Below the pieces are notes generated by a model. It searched no databases. It was not told where the DNA came from and saw only the letters and a list, made by a program, of their open reading frames with translations. Below are positions 51,128 to 59,401 of a stretch of 64,000 bases of DNA, one piece after another. The position numbers and the translations under genes are program-made. How positions within the stretch are numbered: the first letter of the stretch is position 1; each line of letters starts with the position of its first letter. The stretch is from positions 192,863-256,862 of the forward strand of contig CAWCIV010000003.1 in NCBI GenBank assembly GCA_963795805.1, read 5' to 3'. The DNA is from JALYYC01 sp963795805. Lineage in GTDB: Bacteria > Chloroflexota > Dormibacteria > CF-121.

Positions 51128-52968
51128 GCGCATCGGTCTCAGAACAGTACGAGCAAGCCCAGCAGGAGCTGGACCAGGCGGAGGTGATCAAGCGTCACAT
51201 CGCCAAGAACCCGAACCAATACCCGACGGGCGAACGCGATGCCGCCGTCAAGCGCGTCGATGACCTGCGCGAGCAGCTGCAATCCCTCCAGTTGAAGGTC
51301 GACGCCACGACGCGTCCGCAACCCAACGGACATGCGAAGCCAAATGGAAGCGCCGCGCCCGCGGAGCGCCGCTACATGGGTGAGGGTCTGAGCCGAGGGC
51401 GCCTGGTCCTGGTCACGATCGGGACCATGCTCGCCCTCCTCCTCGCCGCCCTGGACCAGACCATCGTCGGCACGGCCATGCCGCGGATCGTCGCGGATCT
51501 GAACGGCCTCGCGTACTACACGCTGGTCACCACCGTCTACCTGGTGGCCTCGACCGTCATGGTGCCGATCGCGGGCAAGCTCGGCGACCTCTTCGGCCGC
51601 AAGCCGTTCCTGCTTGTCGGGATGATCGGCTTCGTGGGCGCCTCCGCACTCTGCGGCCTCTCGCAGAACATGCTGGAACTGGTGGCCTTCCGAGGCATCC
51701 AGGGCGTCTTTGGCGGGATCCTCTTCGCCACCGTGTTCACCGTCATCGGCGACCTCTACCCGCCGGCGGTTCGCGCCCGGGTCCAGGGGCTGTTCGGCGC
51801 CGTGTTCGGTCTTTCCTCGGTACTCGGCCCAACGGTCGGCGGATACCTGACCGACAACCTCGGCTGGCGCTGGGTCTTCTACGTCAACGTGCCGGTCGGC
51901 ATCCTCGCCGTCCTGACCGTGGCCAGCACGATGCCCTTTGTCCGCACCAGGGCCTCCTGGCGCGATATCGACTTCGCCGGCGCGGCGCTGCTCGTCGCCG
52001 GCGTCGCACCCCTGCTGACCGCTCTGACGATCACCCGCGACCATGCCTGGACCTCGGTCGAGGTGCTGGGCCTGCTCGGGATCGCGGCCGTCATGCTCGG
52101 CCTCTTCTTTGTCGTCGAGCAGCGTGGCGAGCATCCGATCGTTCCCTTCCGGATGTTTACCGACCGTACCTTCTCGGTCTCAGTCATCGTCGGCGCGCTG
52201 ACCGGCTTCGCGATGTTCGGCTCGATCATCTTCGTCCCCCTCATTTACCAGGGCGTGCTCGGCATCAGCGCGACCAACTCCGGCCAGCTTCTGACCCCGA
52301 TGATGCTCGGCCTGGTCGTTGCCAGCGTGGTCAGCGGGCAGCTGATGGTTCGCATCAAGCGTTACCGGTTCCTTGGTACCGCCGGAATCGCGGTGATGAT
52401 GGTCGGCATGTGGCTGCTGTCGCAGGTCACCACCGGGACCAGCCGGCTTGAGGTCGTTCGCGACATCGTGATCGTGGGCGCCGGCCTTGGCACGACCTTC
52501 CCGCTCTACATCAATGCGGTCCAGAGCGCCGTTTCCCGCGAGTTCCTGGGCGTCGCGACCAGCCAGATCCAGTTCTGGCGCAACATGGGCGGTACGATCG
52601 GGACCGCGGTCCTCGGGTCGCTCCTCGTGTCCCGGCTGGAGGCCAACATCCAGACCCAGCTGGCGGGCCTTCCGCCCGCCGCCGGCAATTTCGTGCCCAA
52701 GGGGGCTAGCAGCAGCGCCCAGACCTTGTTCGACGCCACCAAGATCAACCAGGCGCGGGCCGCCCTCCCTCCGCAACTCGTTCCGCTTTTCGACCAGGTG
52801 CTGCACGCGATCCGGGTCGGGCTGGCGAACTCGCTGCACGAAATCTTCCTGCTCGGGGCGGCCGTTCTCGTTCTGGCGCTGGTCGGCTCGGTCTTCCTCA
52901 AGGACGTGCCGCTGCGTGGCCGTAAGCAGGAGCCCGGGACCGAAGCCGCTCCCGTCGTGGCCGCCTGA
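51124..52968 (+). CDS. DHA2-family MFS drug exporter with N-terminal coiled-coil extension
   Basis: 614 aa. The first ~80 residues are cytoplasmic and helical (EQYEQAQQELDQAEVIKRHI; DDLREQLQSLQLKV), which is unusual for MFS. The 14-TM core carries ALDQTIVGTAMPRIVADLNG and motif A GKLGDLFGRKPFLL, PTVGGYLTDNLGWRWVFYVN. Exports drugs or amphiphiles by H+ antiport. Translationally coupled to marR. Confidence 0.92.
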   Translation: MSASVSEQYEQAQQELDQAEVIKRHIAKNPNQYPTGERDAAVKRVDDLREQLQSLQLKVDATTRPQPNGHAKPNGSAAPAERRYMGEGLSRGRLVLVTIGTMLALLLAALDQTIVGTAMPRIVADLNGLAYYTLVTTVYLVASTVMVPIAGKLGDLFGRKPFLLVGMIGFVGASALCGLSQNMLELVAFRGIQGVFGGILFATVFTVIGDLYPPAVRARVQGLFGAVFGLSSVLGPTVGGYLTDNLGWRWVFYVNVPVGILAVLTVASTMPFVRTRASWRDIDFAGAALLVAGVAPLLTALTITRDHAWTSVEVLGLLGIAAVMLGLFFVVEQRGEHPIVPFRMFTDRTFSVSVIVGALTGFAMFGSIIFVPLIYQGVLGISATNSGQLLTPMMLGLVVASVVSGQLMVRIKRYRFLGTAGIAVMMVGMWLLSQVTTGTSRLEVVRDIVIVGAGLGTTFPLYINAVQSAVSREFLGVATSQIQFWRNMGGTIGTAVLGSLLVSRLEANIQTQLAGLPPAAGNFVPKGASSSAQTLFDATKINQARAALPPQLVPLFDQVLHAIRVGLANSLHEIFLLGAAVLVLALVGSVFLKDVPLRGRKQEPGTEAAPVVAA

Positions 52969-52995
52969 GGATCGCCCGCTAAAAACCGCCGCTTT

Positions 52996-53024
52996 GTGTA
53001 CGGCGCACGAAGTGCGCCGTACAC
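52996..53024. repeat. Perfect 13-bp hairpin before amt
   Basis: GTGTACGGCGCAC-GAA-GTGCGCCGTACAC, a 13-bp perfect inverted repeat with a 3-nt centre, 45 nt before the amt ATG. No T run follows, so it may be a regulator-binding site or attenuator rather than a simple terminator for the MFS gene. Confidence 0.65.
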
Positions 53025-53069
53025 TTCCGTGTCACTCGTCCATTTTCAGCGGGCCGAAATTTCCGGACA

Positions 53070-54329
53070 ATGGCCGGCATGAAAATCAATGCTGGCGATA
53101 CCGCCTGGGTTCTTGCGTCCGCCGCGCTCGTGATGTTGATGACGCCAGCACTGGGATTCTTCTATGGCGGGCTGGTCCGCCGCAAGAACGTCCTCTCCAC
53201 CATCGGGCATAGCTTTTTCATCCTTTGTCTCATCAGCATCCAGTGGGTCCTCTTCGGCTACAGCCTCGCCTTCGGGCCCGACAAGTTCCACATCATCGGC
53301 GGGCTCGAGTGGGCCGGGCTGAACAACGTCGGCTTCACCCCCAACGCGGATTACGCCCCGACCATCCCCCACCAGGCCTTCATGGTCTTCCAGATGATGT
53401 TCGCCGTCATTACCCCCGCCCTGATCACGGGCGCCTTCGCCGAACGTAAACGCTTCAAGGCCTTCGTCCTCTTCTCGCTGCTCTGGGCGACCTTCGTCTA
53501 CGACCCGATCGCGCACTGGGTCTGGGGCGCCGGTGGCTGGCTGCACAACCTCGGAGCCCTGGACTTCGCGGGCGGCACCGTCGTCCACATCAGCTCTGGC
53601 GTCTCAGCCCTGGTCGCGGCGCTCGTCCTGGGCCGCCGGCTCGGGTTCGGGAAAGCCAAATCCGAGCCGCATGACGCCACGATGGTCATCCTCGGTGCCA
53701 GCCTCCTGTGGTTCGGCTGGTTCGGTTTCAATGCCGGCAGTGCGCTCAGCGCCGGCGCGCTGGCGACCAGCGCGTTCGTCGTCACGAATACCGCGACCGC
53801 GATGGCCGCGCTCACCTGGCTGACCGTCTCCTGGTGGCACAAGCGGCAGCCGAGCATGCTCGGGGCTGCCGCCGGCGCGGTCGCCGGCCTGGTGGCGATC
53901 ACGCCGGCCTCTGGCTTCGTCAACGTCATGGGCGCCATCGTGATCGGCTTCGGCGCAGGGATCGTGTGCTACCTGGCAATCCAGTTGCGCGAGCGGATCC
54001 ATGTCGACGACGCCCTCGACGTCTGGGCCGTCCACGGGATCGGCGGCACCTGGGGCGCCATCGCGACCGGACTGTTCGCGACCGTCGCCATCAACTCGGG
54101 CGCGGCGAACGGCCTCTTTTACGGCAACCCGAAGCAGGTGCTCGTTCAGCTCCTGGCCGTGGGCGCCTCCTGGGTCTGGGCGATTGTCGGCACCTTCGTG
54201 ATCCTGAAAGTCATCAACATCTTCGTTCCGCTCCGCGTCGAAGAGGACGAGGAAGTCCTCGGTCTCGATCTCTCGCAGCACGGTGAACCGGCGTACGCCT
54301 TACAAGAATCGTTAGCAGGGAGGAATTAA
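53070..54329 (+). CDS. amt: Ammonium transporter
   Basis: 419 aa, about 11 TM helices. Amt signatures: ALGFFYGGLVRRKNVLSTIG, ITGAFAERKRFK, FAGGTVVHISSGVSALVAAL (pore His), WFGWFGFNAGSA and DDALDVWAVHGIGGTWGAI (second pore His). Moves NH4+/NH3. The usual glnK partner is absent; a small membrane gene follows instead after 2 nt. Start ATG 53070, with ATG 53079 as an alternative. Confidence 0.95.
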   Translation: MAGMKINAGDTAWVLASAALVMLMTPALGFFYGGLVRRKNVLSTIGHSFFILCLISIQWVLFGYSLAFGPDKFHIIGGLEWAGLNNVGFTPNADYAPTIPHQAFMVFQMMFAVITPALITGAFAERKRFKAFVLFSLLWATFVYDPIAHWVWGAGGWLHNLGALDFAGGTVVHISSGVSALVAALVLGRRLGFGKAKSEPHDATMVILGASLLWFGWFGFNAGSALSAGALATSAFVVTNTATAMAALTWLTVSWWHKRQPSMLGAAAGAVAGLVAITPASGFVNVMGAIVIGFGAGIVCYLAIQLRERIHVDDALDVWAVHGIGGTWGAIATGLFATVAINSGAANGLFYGNPKQVLVQLLAVGASWVWAIVGTFVILKVINIFVPLRVEEDEEVLGLDLSQHGEPAYALQESLAGRN

Positions 54330-54331
54330 CG

Positions 54332-54481
54332 ATGGACCCCACGACGATTATGGCCATCATCAGTAGCGTCGTCGTCTTCGGTGCCTGGCTCGTGCTTCCG
54401 CACAGCAGCGTCGCACCCATGGCCAGGCGTGTGGAATTGCCCGAGATGTCCGAGCCAACCGCCGTTCGCGCGACCGCCTAG
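54332..54481 (+). CDS. Small single-TM protein co-transcribed with amt (49 aa)
   Basis: 49 aa: MDPTTIMAIISSVVVFGAWL forms one TM helix, then a short basic and acidic tail. Strong GGAGG 8 nt before the ATG, 2 nt after the amt stop. Its stop (TAG) overlaps the stop of the convergent DtxR-type gene. Occupies the position of glnK; possibly an accessory subunit of the transporter. No family recognised. Confidence 0.6.
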   Translation: MDPTTIMAIISSVVVFGAWLVLPHSSVAPMARRVELPEMSEPTAVRATA

Positions 54482-55143
54482 CGCGTCTTGACGACGGACA
54501 GCTTCGTGGCGGTCTCATAGCTGAGCGTCAGCAGGCGAGCCGCCCGAAGCTGCATCGTCCGGCCGACCTCGTCGACGGCCACCACCTTGATCCGCCTTCC
54601 GGGGTGCAGGCCTCGCTCGTGAAGGTATTGCAGCAGCGGGGGTGCCTCGCGCTGCGCCACCTCTGAAATCCGCGACACCGTTGCCACCTCACCTGGCTTG
54701 AGCGTCGAGAGGCGCCGCTCGTCGGCGCGCATCGCCGAGTGGCCCGGGATCGGGTTGCCGTGGGGGCAGGTCGTGGGCCGGCCGAGCGCCTCGTAGAGCT
54801 TTTTCTCCACGACCTCGGAGATGGCGTGCTCCAGACGCTCCGCCTCGAGGTCGGCGGTCACCCAATCGAGCCCGAGCTGGTCGTTGAGCCAGCGCTCCAT
54901 GATCCGGTGCCGGCGCACGATGGCTTCCGCCGCCTTGAGTCCGCGTCGCGTCAGCTGGATCTCCTTGGCGGCAGTCAGCCGGACCATGCCGTCGCGGACC
55001 ATCCGGCGGAGCGCGATCGTCACCGTCGGCCGGCTGACGGAGAGCCAATCCGCCAGGCGCGCGCTCCGGACGACCTCGCCCTCGGCACGGATGTAGTAGA
55101 TCGCTTCCAGGTAATGGGAGACGACCTCCGACGGCGATCGCAT
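54478..55143 (-). CDS. DtxR/MntR-family metal-dependent regulator
   Basis: 221 aa from ATG 55143; the in-frame ATG 55173 would put the operator in the coding region. N-terminal winged HTH (HYLEAIYYIRAEGEVVRSAR, LSVSRPTVTIALRRMVRDG), metal-binding dimerisation domain (RHRIMERWLNDQLGLDW, EAERLEHAISEVVEKKL, CPHGNPIPG) and a C-terminal SH3-like/FeoA domain. Represses metal-uptake genes when Fe or Mn is bound. Divergent from a ZIP transporter. Confidence 0.92.
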   Translation of the reverse strand: MRSPSEVVSHYLEAIYYIRAEGEVVRSARLADWLSVSRPTVTIALRRMVRDGMVRLTAAKEIQLTRRGLKAAEAIVRRHRIMERWLNDQLGLDWVTADLEAERLEHAISEVVEKKLYEALGRPTTCPHGNPIPGHSAMRADERRLSTLKPGEVATVSRISEVAQREAPPLLQYLHERGLHPGRRIKVVAVDEVGRTMQLRAARLLTLSYETATKLSVVKTR

Positions 55144-55144
55144 G

Positions 55145-55163
55145 TTAGCGTTAGCTAACTGTG
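55145..55163. promoter_or_regulatory. DtxR/IdeR-like operator between regulator and ZIP gene
   Basis: TTAGCGTTAGCTAACTGTG contains the perfect palindrome GTTAGCTAAC (55150-55159), close to the IdeR-type core GTTAG-G/C-CTAAC. It sits immediately upstream of ATG 55143 and 27 nt before the ZIP gene, so the regulator can control both. Confidence 0.6.
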
Positions 55164-55189
55164 AGCTTGGCACCTACTAACTCTACGAA

Positions 55190-55963
55190 ATGAGCCACGG
55201 GACCGTCGTGCTCCTCGGACTGGTCGCGGGCATGACCATCTTCATCGGATTGCCGGTCGGGCGGCTTCGCGGCATCTCCCGGGCTACCCAGGGATTCTTG
55301 AACGCGGTCGCCACCGGCGTGCTCATCTTCCTGCTCTGGGACATCCTCAGTCATGCGTCTGCGCCGGTGGAGGCCGCCTTGCGGGCGGGTGACCGGAGCT
55401 TCATCGTCCTGGTCCTGATCTTTGCCGCCGGGTTGGCGATTGGGCTGCTCGCCCTCATCTATACGAATGCCCGGCTGTTCGGCCGGGTCAAGAACGCGCC
55501 GGCCGCCACGCCGCGGACGCTCGCCCTGATGATCGCGACCGGGCTTGGCCTGCACAACCTGTCGGAGGGGCTGGCCATCGGCCAGTCCGCCGCAACGGGC
55601 GCGGTCGCCTTTGCCCTGGTACTGGTCTTCGGATTCGCGCTGCACAACATCACCGAAGGGTTCGGGATCGCGGCCCCCCTGACGGCCGACGCGACCAGAC
55701 CCTCCTGGGGATTTTTGGGCGCCGCCGGGTTGATCGGTGGCGGCCCGACCTTCCTCGGCACCATGATCGGCTACGTCGTTACCTCACGGGCCGTCTATGT
55801 GCTCTTTCTGGCCCTGGCCGCGGGCGCGCTGCTCTACGTCATCAACGAGATGTTCCATGTCGGTCGCCGCTTCAATGCCCCCGCCTTGATGGCCTGGGGA
55901 CTGCTGTTCGGCTTCCTGCTCGCCTATGGCACCGACCTCTTCCTGATGTCGGCCAGTGGCTGA
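55190..55963 (+). CDS. ZIP-family metal transporter
   Basis: 257 aa, eight TM helices. ZIP metal-site motifs are GLGLHNLSEGLAIGQS (His-Asn-x-x-Glu-Gly) in TM4 and FALHNITEGFGIAAP in TM5. Imports divalent metals such as Zn, Mn or Fe. Divergent from the DtxR/MntR-type regulator and sharing its operator, so metal-repressed import of Mn or Fe is most likely. Confidence 0.88.
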   Translation: MSHGTVVLLGLVAGMTIFIGLPVGRLRGISRATQGFLNAVATGVLIFLLWDILSHASAPVEAALRAGDRSFIVLVLIFAAGLAIGLLALIYTNARLFGRVKNAPAATPRTLALMIATGLGLHNLSEGLAIGQSAATGAVAFALVLVFGFALHNITEGFGIAAPLTADATRPSWGFLGAAGLIGGGPTFLGTMIGYVVTSRAVYVLFLALAAGALLYVINEMFHVGRRFNAPALMAWGLLFGFLLAYGTDLFLMSASG

Positions 55964-55973
55964 GCGCCGCCGA

Positions 55974-55979
55974 TAGACT
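55974..55979 (+). promoter_or_regulatory. -10 element TAGACT before the amidohydrolase
   Basis: TAGACT then 7 nt then GTG 55987; a further GTG lies at 55981, only 1 nt from the hexamer. Confidence 0.45.
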
Positions 55980-55986
55980 AGTGCCC

Positions 55987-57249
55987 GTGACGGTCGTCTT
56001 CGAAGACGTGACGCTCCTCGACTGCACCGGGCGCGACCCGCAGCCCGGGACCCGGCTTGTTGTCGAAAACGGTCGCATCGACCGGATCCAGTCGACCAGT
56101 GCGACCGGTCGACCACGGGATGCGCAGGTCGTCGACTGCCAGGGCCGGGTCATGATGCCCGGGCTGCTCGATGCGCACGTGCACCTCGCCATCACCGACC
56201 TCGATCCGCTGGCCGAGGCGGCCCTGCCGCCGGCCGTAATCGCCCTGCGCATCGCCCGCGAGATCGAGGCGACCCTCGATGCGGGATTCACCACCGTCCG
56301 CGACGCCGGCGGTCTCGATTGGGGATTCAAGGAGGCCGTCCGTCTCGGGTTGATTCGCGGTCCGCGGATCTTCATCTCCGGCGCCTTCATTTCACAGACG
56401 GGCGGCCATGGGGACCACCGCGCCCGCACCTCGCGAATCACCTTCCCGACGGTCCCCGGCCTGACCTCGGAGAGCATCATCGCGGACGGCCCCGCCGAGG
56501 TCCGGCGCGCGGCCCGCGAGGTCTTACGGCGTGGCGCGGACCAGGTCAAGGTGATGGCGAGTGGCGGCGCCGCCTCGCCGTCGGATGAGCTCGATCACGT
56601 CCAGTATTCGGTCGAGGAGCTGTCGGCGGCCGTCGATGCCGCGGAAGGCGTGGGCACCTACGTCCTGGCGCACGCCTACGGACCACGCGCGATCCAGAAC
56701 TGTCTCGAAGCGGGCGTCCGGTCGATCGAGCATGCGAACTTTCTCGACGAAGAGACGGCCGATCGGATGCTGGCCGCCGACGAGGCGTTCCTCGTGCCGA
56801 CGATCATCACCTATGAGCTGCTCTCCGCTCGCGAGGCCGACCAGGGCTGGACGCCGGACATGGTCCGGAAGATCCGCCAGGGCCTGACCGGCGCCTACGA
56901 TGCGCTCGGCCTCGCCTTCGAGAAAGGCCTGCGGATCGCTTCCGGCTCAGACGTCCTGGCGGACATGCAGGGAGAGAAGGGCCGGGAGATCGCCTGCCAG
57001 GCTCGGGTGATGGGCGCCATGGCCGCGATCATCGCCGCCACCAGGACGAACGCGCAGCTGATGCGCATCGAACAGGAGGTGGGAACGCTCGAGCCAGGGA
57101 AGCGGGCCGACCTGATCGTCCTCGACGGCGATCCGCTGGCCGACCCCGGCATCATCGCGGACCCGGGCCGAATCCGCATGGTTGTCCAGGGTGGGGAGAT
57201 CGTCAAAGATCTGGAAAGCGGGCGCATCATGGCCGGCAGCCGGACCTGA
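55987..57249 (+). CDS. Metal-dependent amidohydrolase (prolidase/imidazolonepropionase-like)
   Basis: 420 aa. TIM-barrel amidohydrolase: VMMPGLLDAHVHLAI (H-x-H), a carboxylated-Lys-type DQVKVMASGGAASP, VLAHAYGP, SIEHANFLD (His), ASGSDVL (Asp) and TLEPGKRADLIVLDGDPLAD at the end. Resembles Xaa-Pro or related carboxamide hydrolases; substrate unknown. GTG 55987 preferred over 55981 because of the -10 spacing. Overlaps the ABC ATPase start (TGATG), so it heads an operon with a transporter. Confidence 0.9.
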   Translation: MTVVFEDVTLLDCTGRDPQPGTRLVVENGRIDRIQSTSATGRPRDAQVVDCQGRVMMPGLLDAHVHLAITDLDPLAEAALPPAVIALRIAREIEATLDAGFTTVRDAGGLDWGFKEAVRLGLIRGPRIFISGAFISQTGGHGDHRARTSRITFPTVPGLTSESIIADGPAEVRRAAREVLRRGADQVKVMASGGAASPSDELDHVQYSVEELSAAVDAAEGVGTYVLAHAYGPRAIQNCLEAGVRSIEHANFLDEETADRMLAADEAFLVPTIITYELLSAREADQGWTPDMVRKIRQGLTGAYDALGLAFEKGLRIASGSDVLADMQGEKGREIACQARVMGAMAAIIAATRTNAQLMRIEQEVGTLEPGKRADLIVLDGDPLADPGIIADPGRIRMVVQGGEIVKDLESGRIMAGSRT

Positions 57250-58160
57250 TGCCGCAGCCGCTCCCGATCCTGATCGACCGTCTGACAAAGAGCTACGGGA
57301 AGCAGCGCGGCATCCAGAACATCGACCTGACGGTCGAGCGAGGCGAAGTCTTCGGCTTTCTCGGCCCGAATGGGGCCGGCAAAACGACCACGATCCGCGT
57401 GTTGATCGGGCTCCTTAAACCGACCAGCGGTGCCGCGAAGATCTTCGGCCGCGACTGCTGGGCCCGGCCCGGACGCGTGCACCGCGACGTCGCCTTCATC
57501 CCGGGCGACCTGCGCCTGTACGAGCAGCTCAGCGGGAGGGAGTTGCTTGCCTTCATGGCGCGCCTGCACGGCGGCGTCAAGCGGGGACGGATCGAGGGAT
57601 TGGCCGAGCGGCTGGAGCTCGATCTCGGACATCAGATCCGGCACCTGTCCAAGGGCAACCGACAGAAGGTCGGCCTGGTCCAGGCGCTGATGCACGAAGC
57701 CCCGCTCTTGATTCTCGACGAGCCAAGCTCGGGACTGGATCCGCTGATGGAGATGGTCTTTCTGCAGTTGCTGCGCGAGGAACGGGCTGCCGGCCGCACC
57801 GTGTTCCTCTCCTCGCACAACCTGAGCGAGGTCGAGCGGGTTTGCGATCGTGTCGCCATCATCCGCGACGGGAAACTGGTGATGGTCGAGCAGGTCGAGG
57901 CGCTCAAAGCCAACCGGGTCCGGGAGATGACCATCACGTTTCGCCAGCCGATCGATCCGCGCACCTTCGAGTCGGACGGCCTCGTGATGCTGGAGCGCAG
58001 CGATCGGCGGATCCGGATCTCGGTCCGCGGCGACCTCAACCCGCTGATCCGGACCCTGGCTCGTTACGACGTCCAGGACCTGGCCATCCGGGAGCCGAGC
58101 CTGGAAGATATCTTCCTTCACTACTATCAGGACCGGCCGGCGGAACGGGCGAGCGCGTGA
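57249..58160 (+). CDS. ABC transporter ATP-binding protein
   Basis: 303 aa. Walker A FLGPNGAGKTTTIRVL, signature LSKGNRQKVGLVQAL, Walker B LLILDEPSSGLDP, H-loop LSSHNLSE. C-terminal ~80 residues form the extension found in Bac/Nod-type ABC-2 ATPases (VREMTITFRQPIDPRTFESD). Stop overlaps the permease GTG (GTGA). Substrate unknown; possibly the amidohydrolase product or a peptide. Confidence 0.93.
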   Translation: MPQPLPILIDRLTKSYGKQRGIQNIDLTVERGEVFGFLGPNGAGKTTTIRVLIGLLKPTSGAAKIFGRDCWARPGRVHRDVAFIPGDLRLYEQLSGRELLAFMARLHGGVKRGRIEGLAERLELDLGHQIRHLSKGNRQKVGLVQALMHEAPLLILDEPSSGLDPLMEMVFLQLLREERAAGRTVFLSSHNLSEVERVCDRVAIIRDGKLVMVEQVEALKANRVREMTITFRQPIDPRTFESDGLVMLERSDRRIRISVRGDLNPLIRTLARYDVQDLAIREPSLEDIFLHYYQDRPAERASA

Positions 58161-58966
58161 GCCTGACCCTGACCACAAAGGTCCTCAAGCTCCAAACGCA
58201 GACCATCCTCTCGTATGCGCTGGGCGCCGCGTTCTACAGCTTCCTGATCGTGATCCTGTTTCAACGCTTCGTGGTGCAGCACCGGGGATTCATCACCCAG
58301 TACCTGACGGTTGTCCCGAAAGCGCTCCTCCGCGCCTTCAATATCGGGGGCAGCGACCTCACCAGTTTCGGCGGGTTCGTCGGCGCGGAGTACCTCAGCT
58401 TCATCTGGGTGGTGATCATCGCCGCCTTTACGATCGCGTTCACCAGCGGCGCCGTCGCCAAAGAGCTGGAGCAGGGGACGCTCGAGTTGATCCTCGCCTA
58501 CCCGTTGGGACGCATCCAGTTCCTCCTCAGCAAGGTCGTCGCGCTGCTGCTGGCCAGTGGCGTGATCGTGCTCGGCACCGTCGCCGGGATCTGGCTCGGC
58601 GCCCTCAGCCAGCATCTCGCCGTCTCGTCCGCCTCGTACCTGGCCGTCGGGGCGCTGGGCCTCGCGTTCTCGCTGGCGATCGCCGGCTACGGCTTCCTGT
58701 TCTCGACCCTGGCCTCGGAGCGGGCAAAGGCGGCCGGGGCCGCCGCGGCGCTCACGCTGGTGTTCTATGTCGTGAACTTCGCCGCCCAGAGCTGGGAGGC
58801 CCTGCACGGGCTGGCCCGGTTCAGCCTCTTCAACTATTACGCGCCCCAGGACGCGCTCAACTTGGGCCACGTCAACGGGGTGGCGATCGCCACCCTGCTG
58901 GCGGTGGCCGTCGCCGGCACTGCCGGGGCAGCCGCCGTGTTCCGGCTGCGAGATCTCAGCCCATGA
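58157..58966 (+). CDS. ABC-2 type permease
   Basis: 269 aa, about six TM helices. GTG 58157 overlaps the ATPase stop. ABC-2 features: a large first loop, SGAVAKELEQGTLELILAYP (conserved E-x-E-x-G-T-L motif), and a C-terminal helix. Functions with the ATPase at 57249-58160. Stop overlaps the start of the small Cys-rich ORF (ATGA). Confidence 0.9.
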   Translation: MSLTLTTKVLKLQTQTILSYALGAAFYSFLIVILFQRFVVQHRGFITQYLTVVPKALLRAFNIGGSDLTSFGGFVGAEYLSFIWVVIIAAFTIAFTSGAVAKELEQGTLELILAYPLGRIQFLLSKVVALLLASGVIVLGTVAGIWLGALSQHLAVSSASYLAVGALGLAFSLAIAGYGFLFSTLASERAKAAGAAAALTLVFYVVNFAAQSWEALHGLARFSLFNYYAPQDALNLGHVNGVAIATLLAVAVAGTAGAAAVFRLRDLSP

Positions 58967-59112
58967 AGTCGCGGGGCTCCCCGTCCGAATTCCTGGCCAA
59001 CCTGCGCCAGCCGCTGCCACTCGCAGCCAAACTGCGCGACTTCGTCAGGAACCGGCGGCGGGCCCTGGTCAGGGGCGGCTGCTGCGGCCACCCGGGCGCA
59101 CCGGGCTGTTGA
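58963..59112 (+). CDS. Small basic protein with Cys-rich tail (49 aa)
   Basis: 49 aa, translationally coupled to the ABC permease (ATGA). A basic amphipathic helix (ANLRQPLPLAAKLRDFVRNR) leads to the C-terminal tail RGGCCGHPGAPGC: three Cys and one His in the last ten residues. A possible metal-binding or modified peptide; a RiPP precursor exported by the neighbouring ABC transporter is conceivable but unproven. No modification enzyme is adjacent. Confidence 0.6.
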   Translation: MKSRGSPSEFLANLRQPLPLAAKLRDFVRNRRRALVRGGCCGHPGAPGC

Positions 59113-59141
59113 CAGCGGCCAAAAGGCCCGGGTCCGGGCCC

Positions 59142-59171
59142 TTGACACCCCGATCCGTTTTGTCATAATAT
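59142..59171 (+). promoter_or_regulatory. Strong promoter TTGACA-18-TAATAT
   Basis: TTGACA (59142-59147) with TAATAT (59166-59171), or CATAAT (59164-59169) at 16 nt. Best sigma70-like promoter in the window, for the Lmo0937-type gene. Confidence 0.8.
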
Positions 59172-59179
59172 AACACTGA

Positions 59180-59202
59180 CGCTATCACGTAGAACGATAG
59201 CG
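59180..59202 (+). repeat. 7-bp inverted repeat in the Lmo0937 leader
   Basis: CGCTATC-acgtagaac-GATAGCG just downstream of the promoter, before the GGAGG. It could be an operator or a leader hairpin. Confidence 0.5.
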
Positions 59203-59226
59203 CCATATATACCAATAGGAGGTCTC

Positions 59227-59382
59227 ATGGTTAGCTTGATCTGGACAATCGTCGTCGTTCTCTTCGTCCTGTGGTTGCTCGGATTCGCGCTGCACCTCGG
59301 CGGCAGCCTGATCTTCTTGCTGCTCGTTCTGGCCGTGATCGGCGTGATCTACAACCTGCTCGTCGGCCGGCGCTCGGTCTAA
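59227..59382 (+). CDS. Lmo0937-family small membrane protein (51 aa)
   Basis: 51 aa with two TM helices (~4-22 and ~26-44) and the family-like WLLGFALHLGGSLIFLL. GGAGG 5 nt before the ATG, strong promoter and intrinsic terminator make it a complete, probably highly expressed single-gene unit. Lmo0937-type proteins are often stress-induced; role unknown. Confidence 0.8.
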   Translation: MVSLIWTIVVVLFVLWLLGFALHLGGSLIFLLLVLAVIGVIYNLLVGRRSV

Positions 59383-59401
59383 CTCGGCGCATTTTCGCCA
59401 G

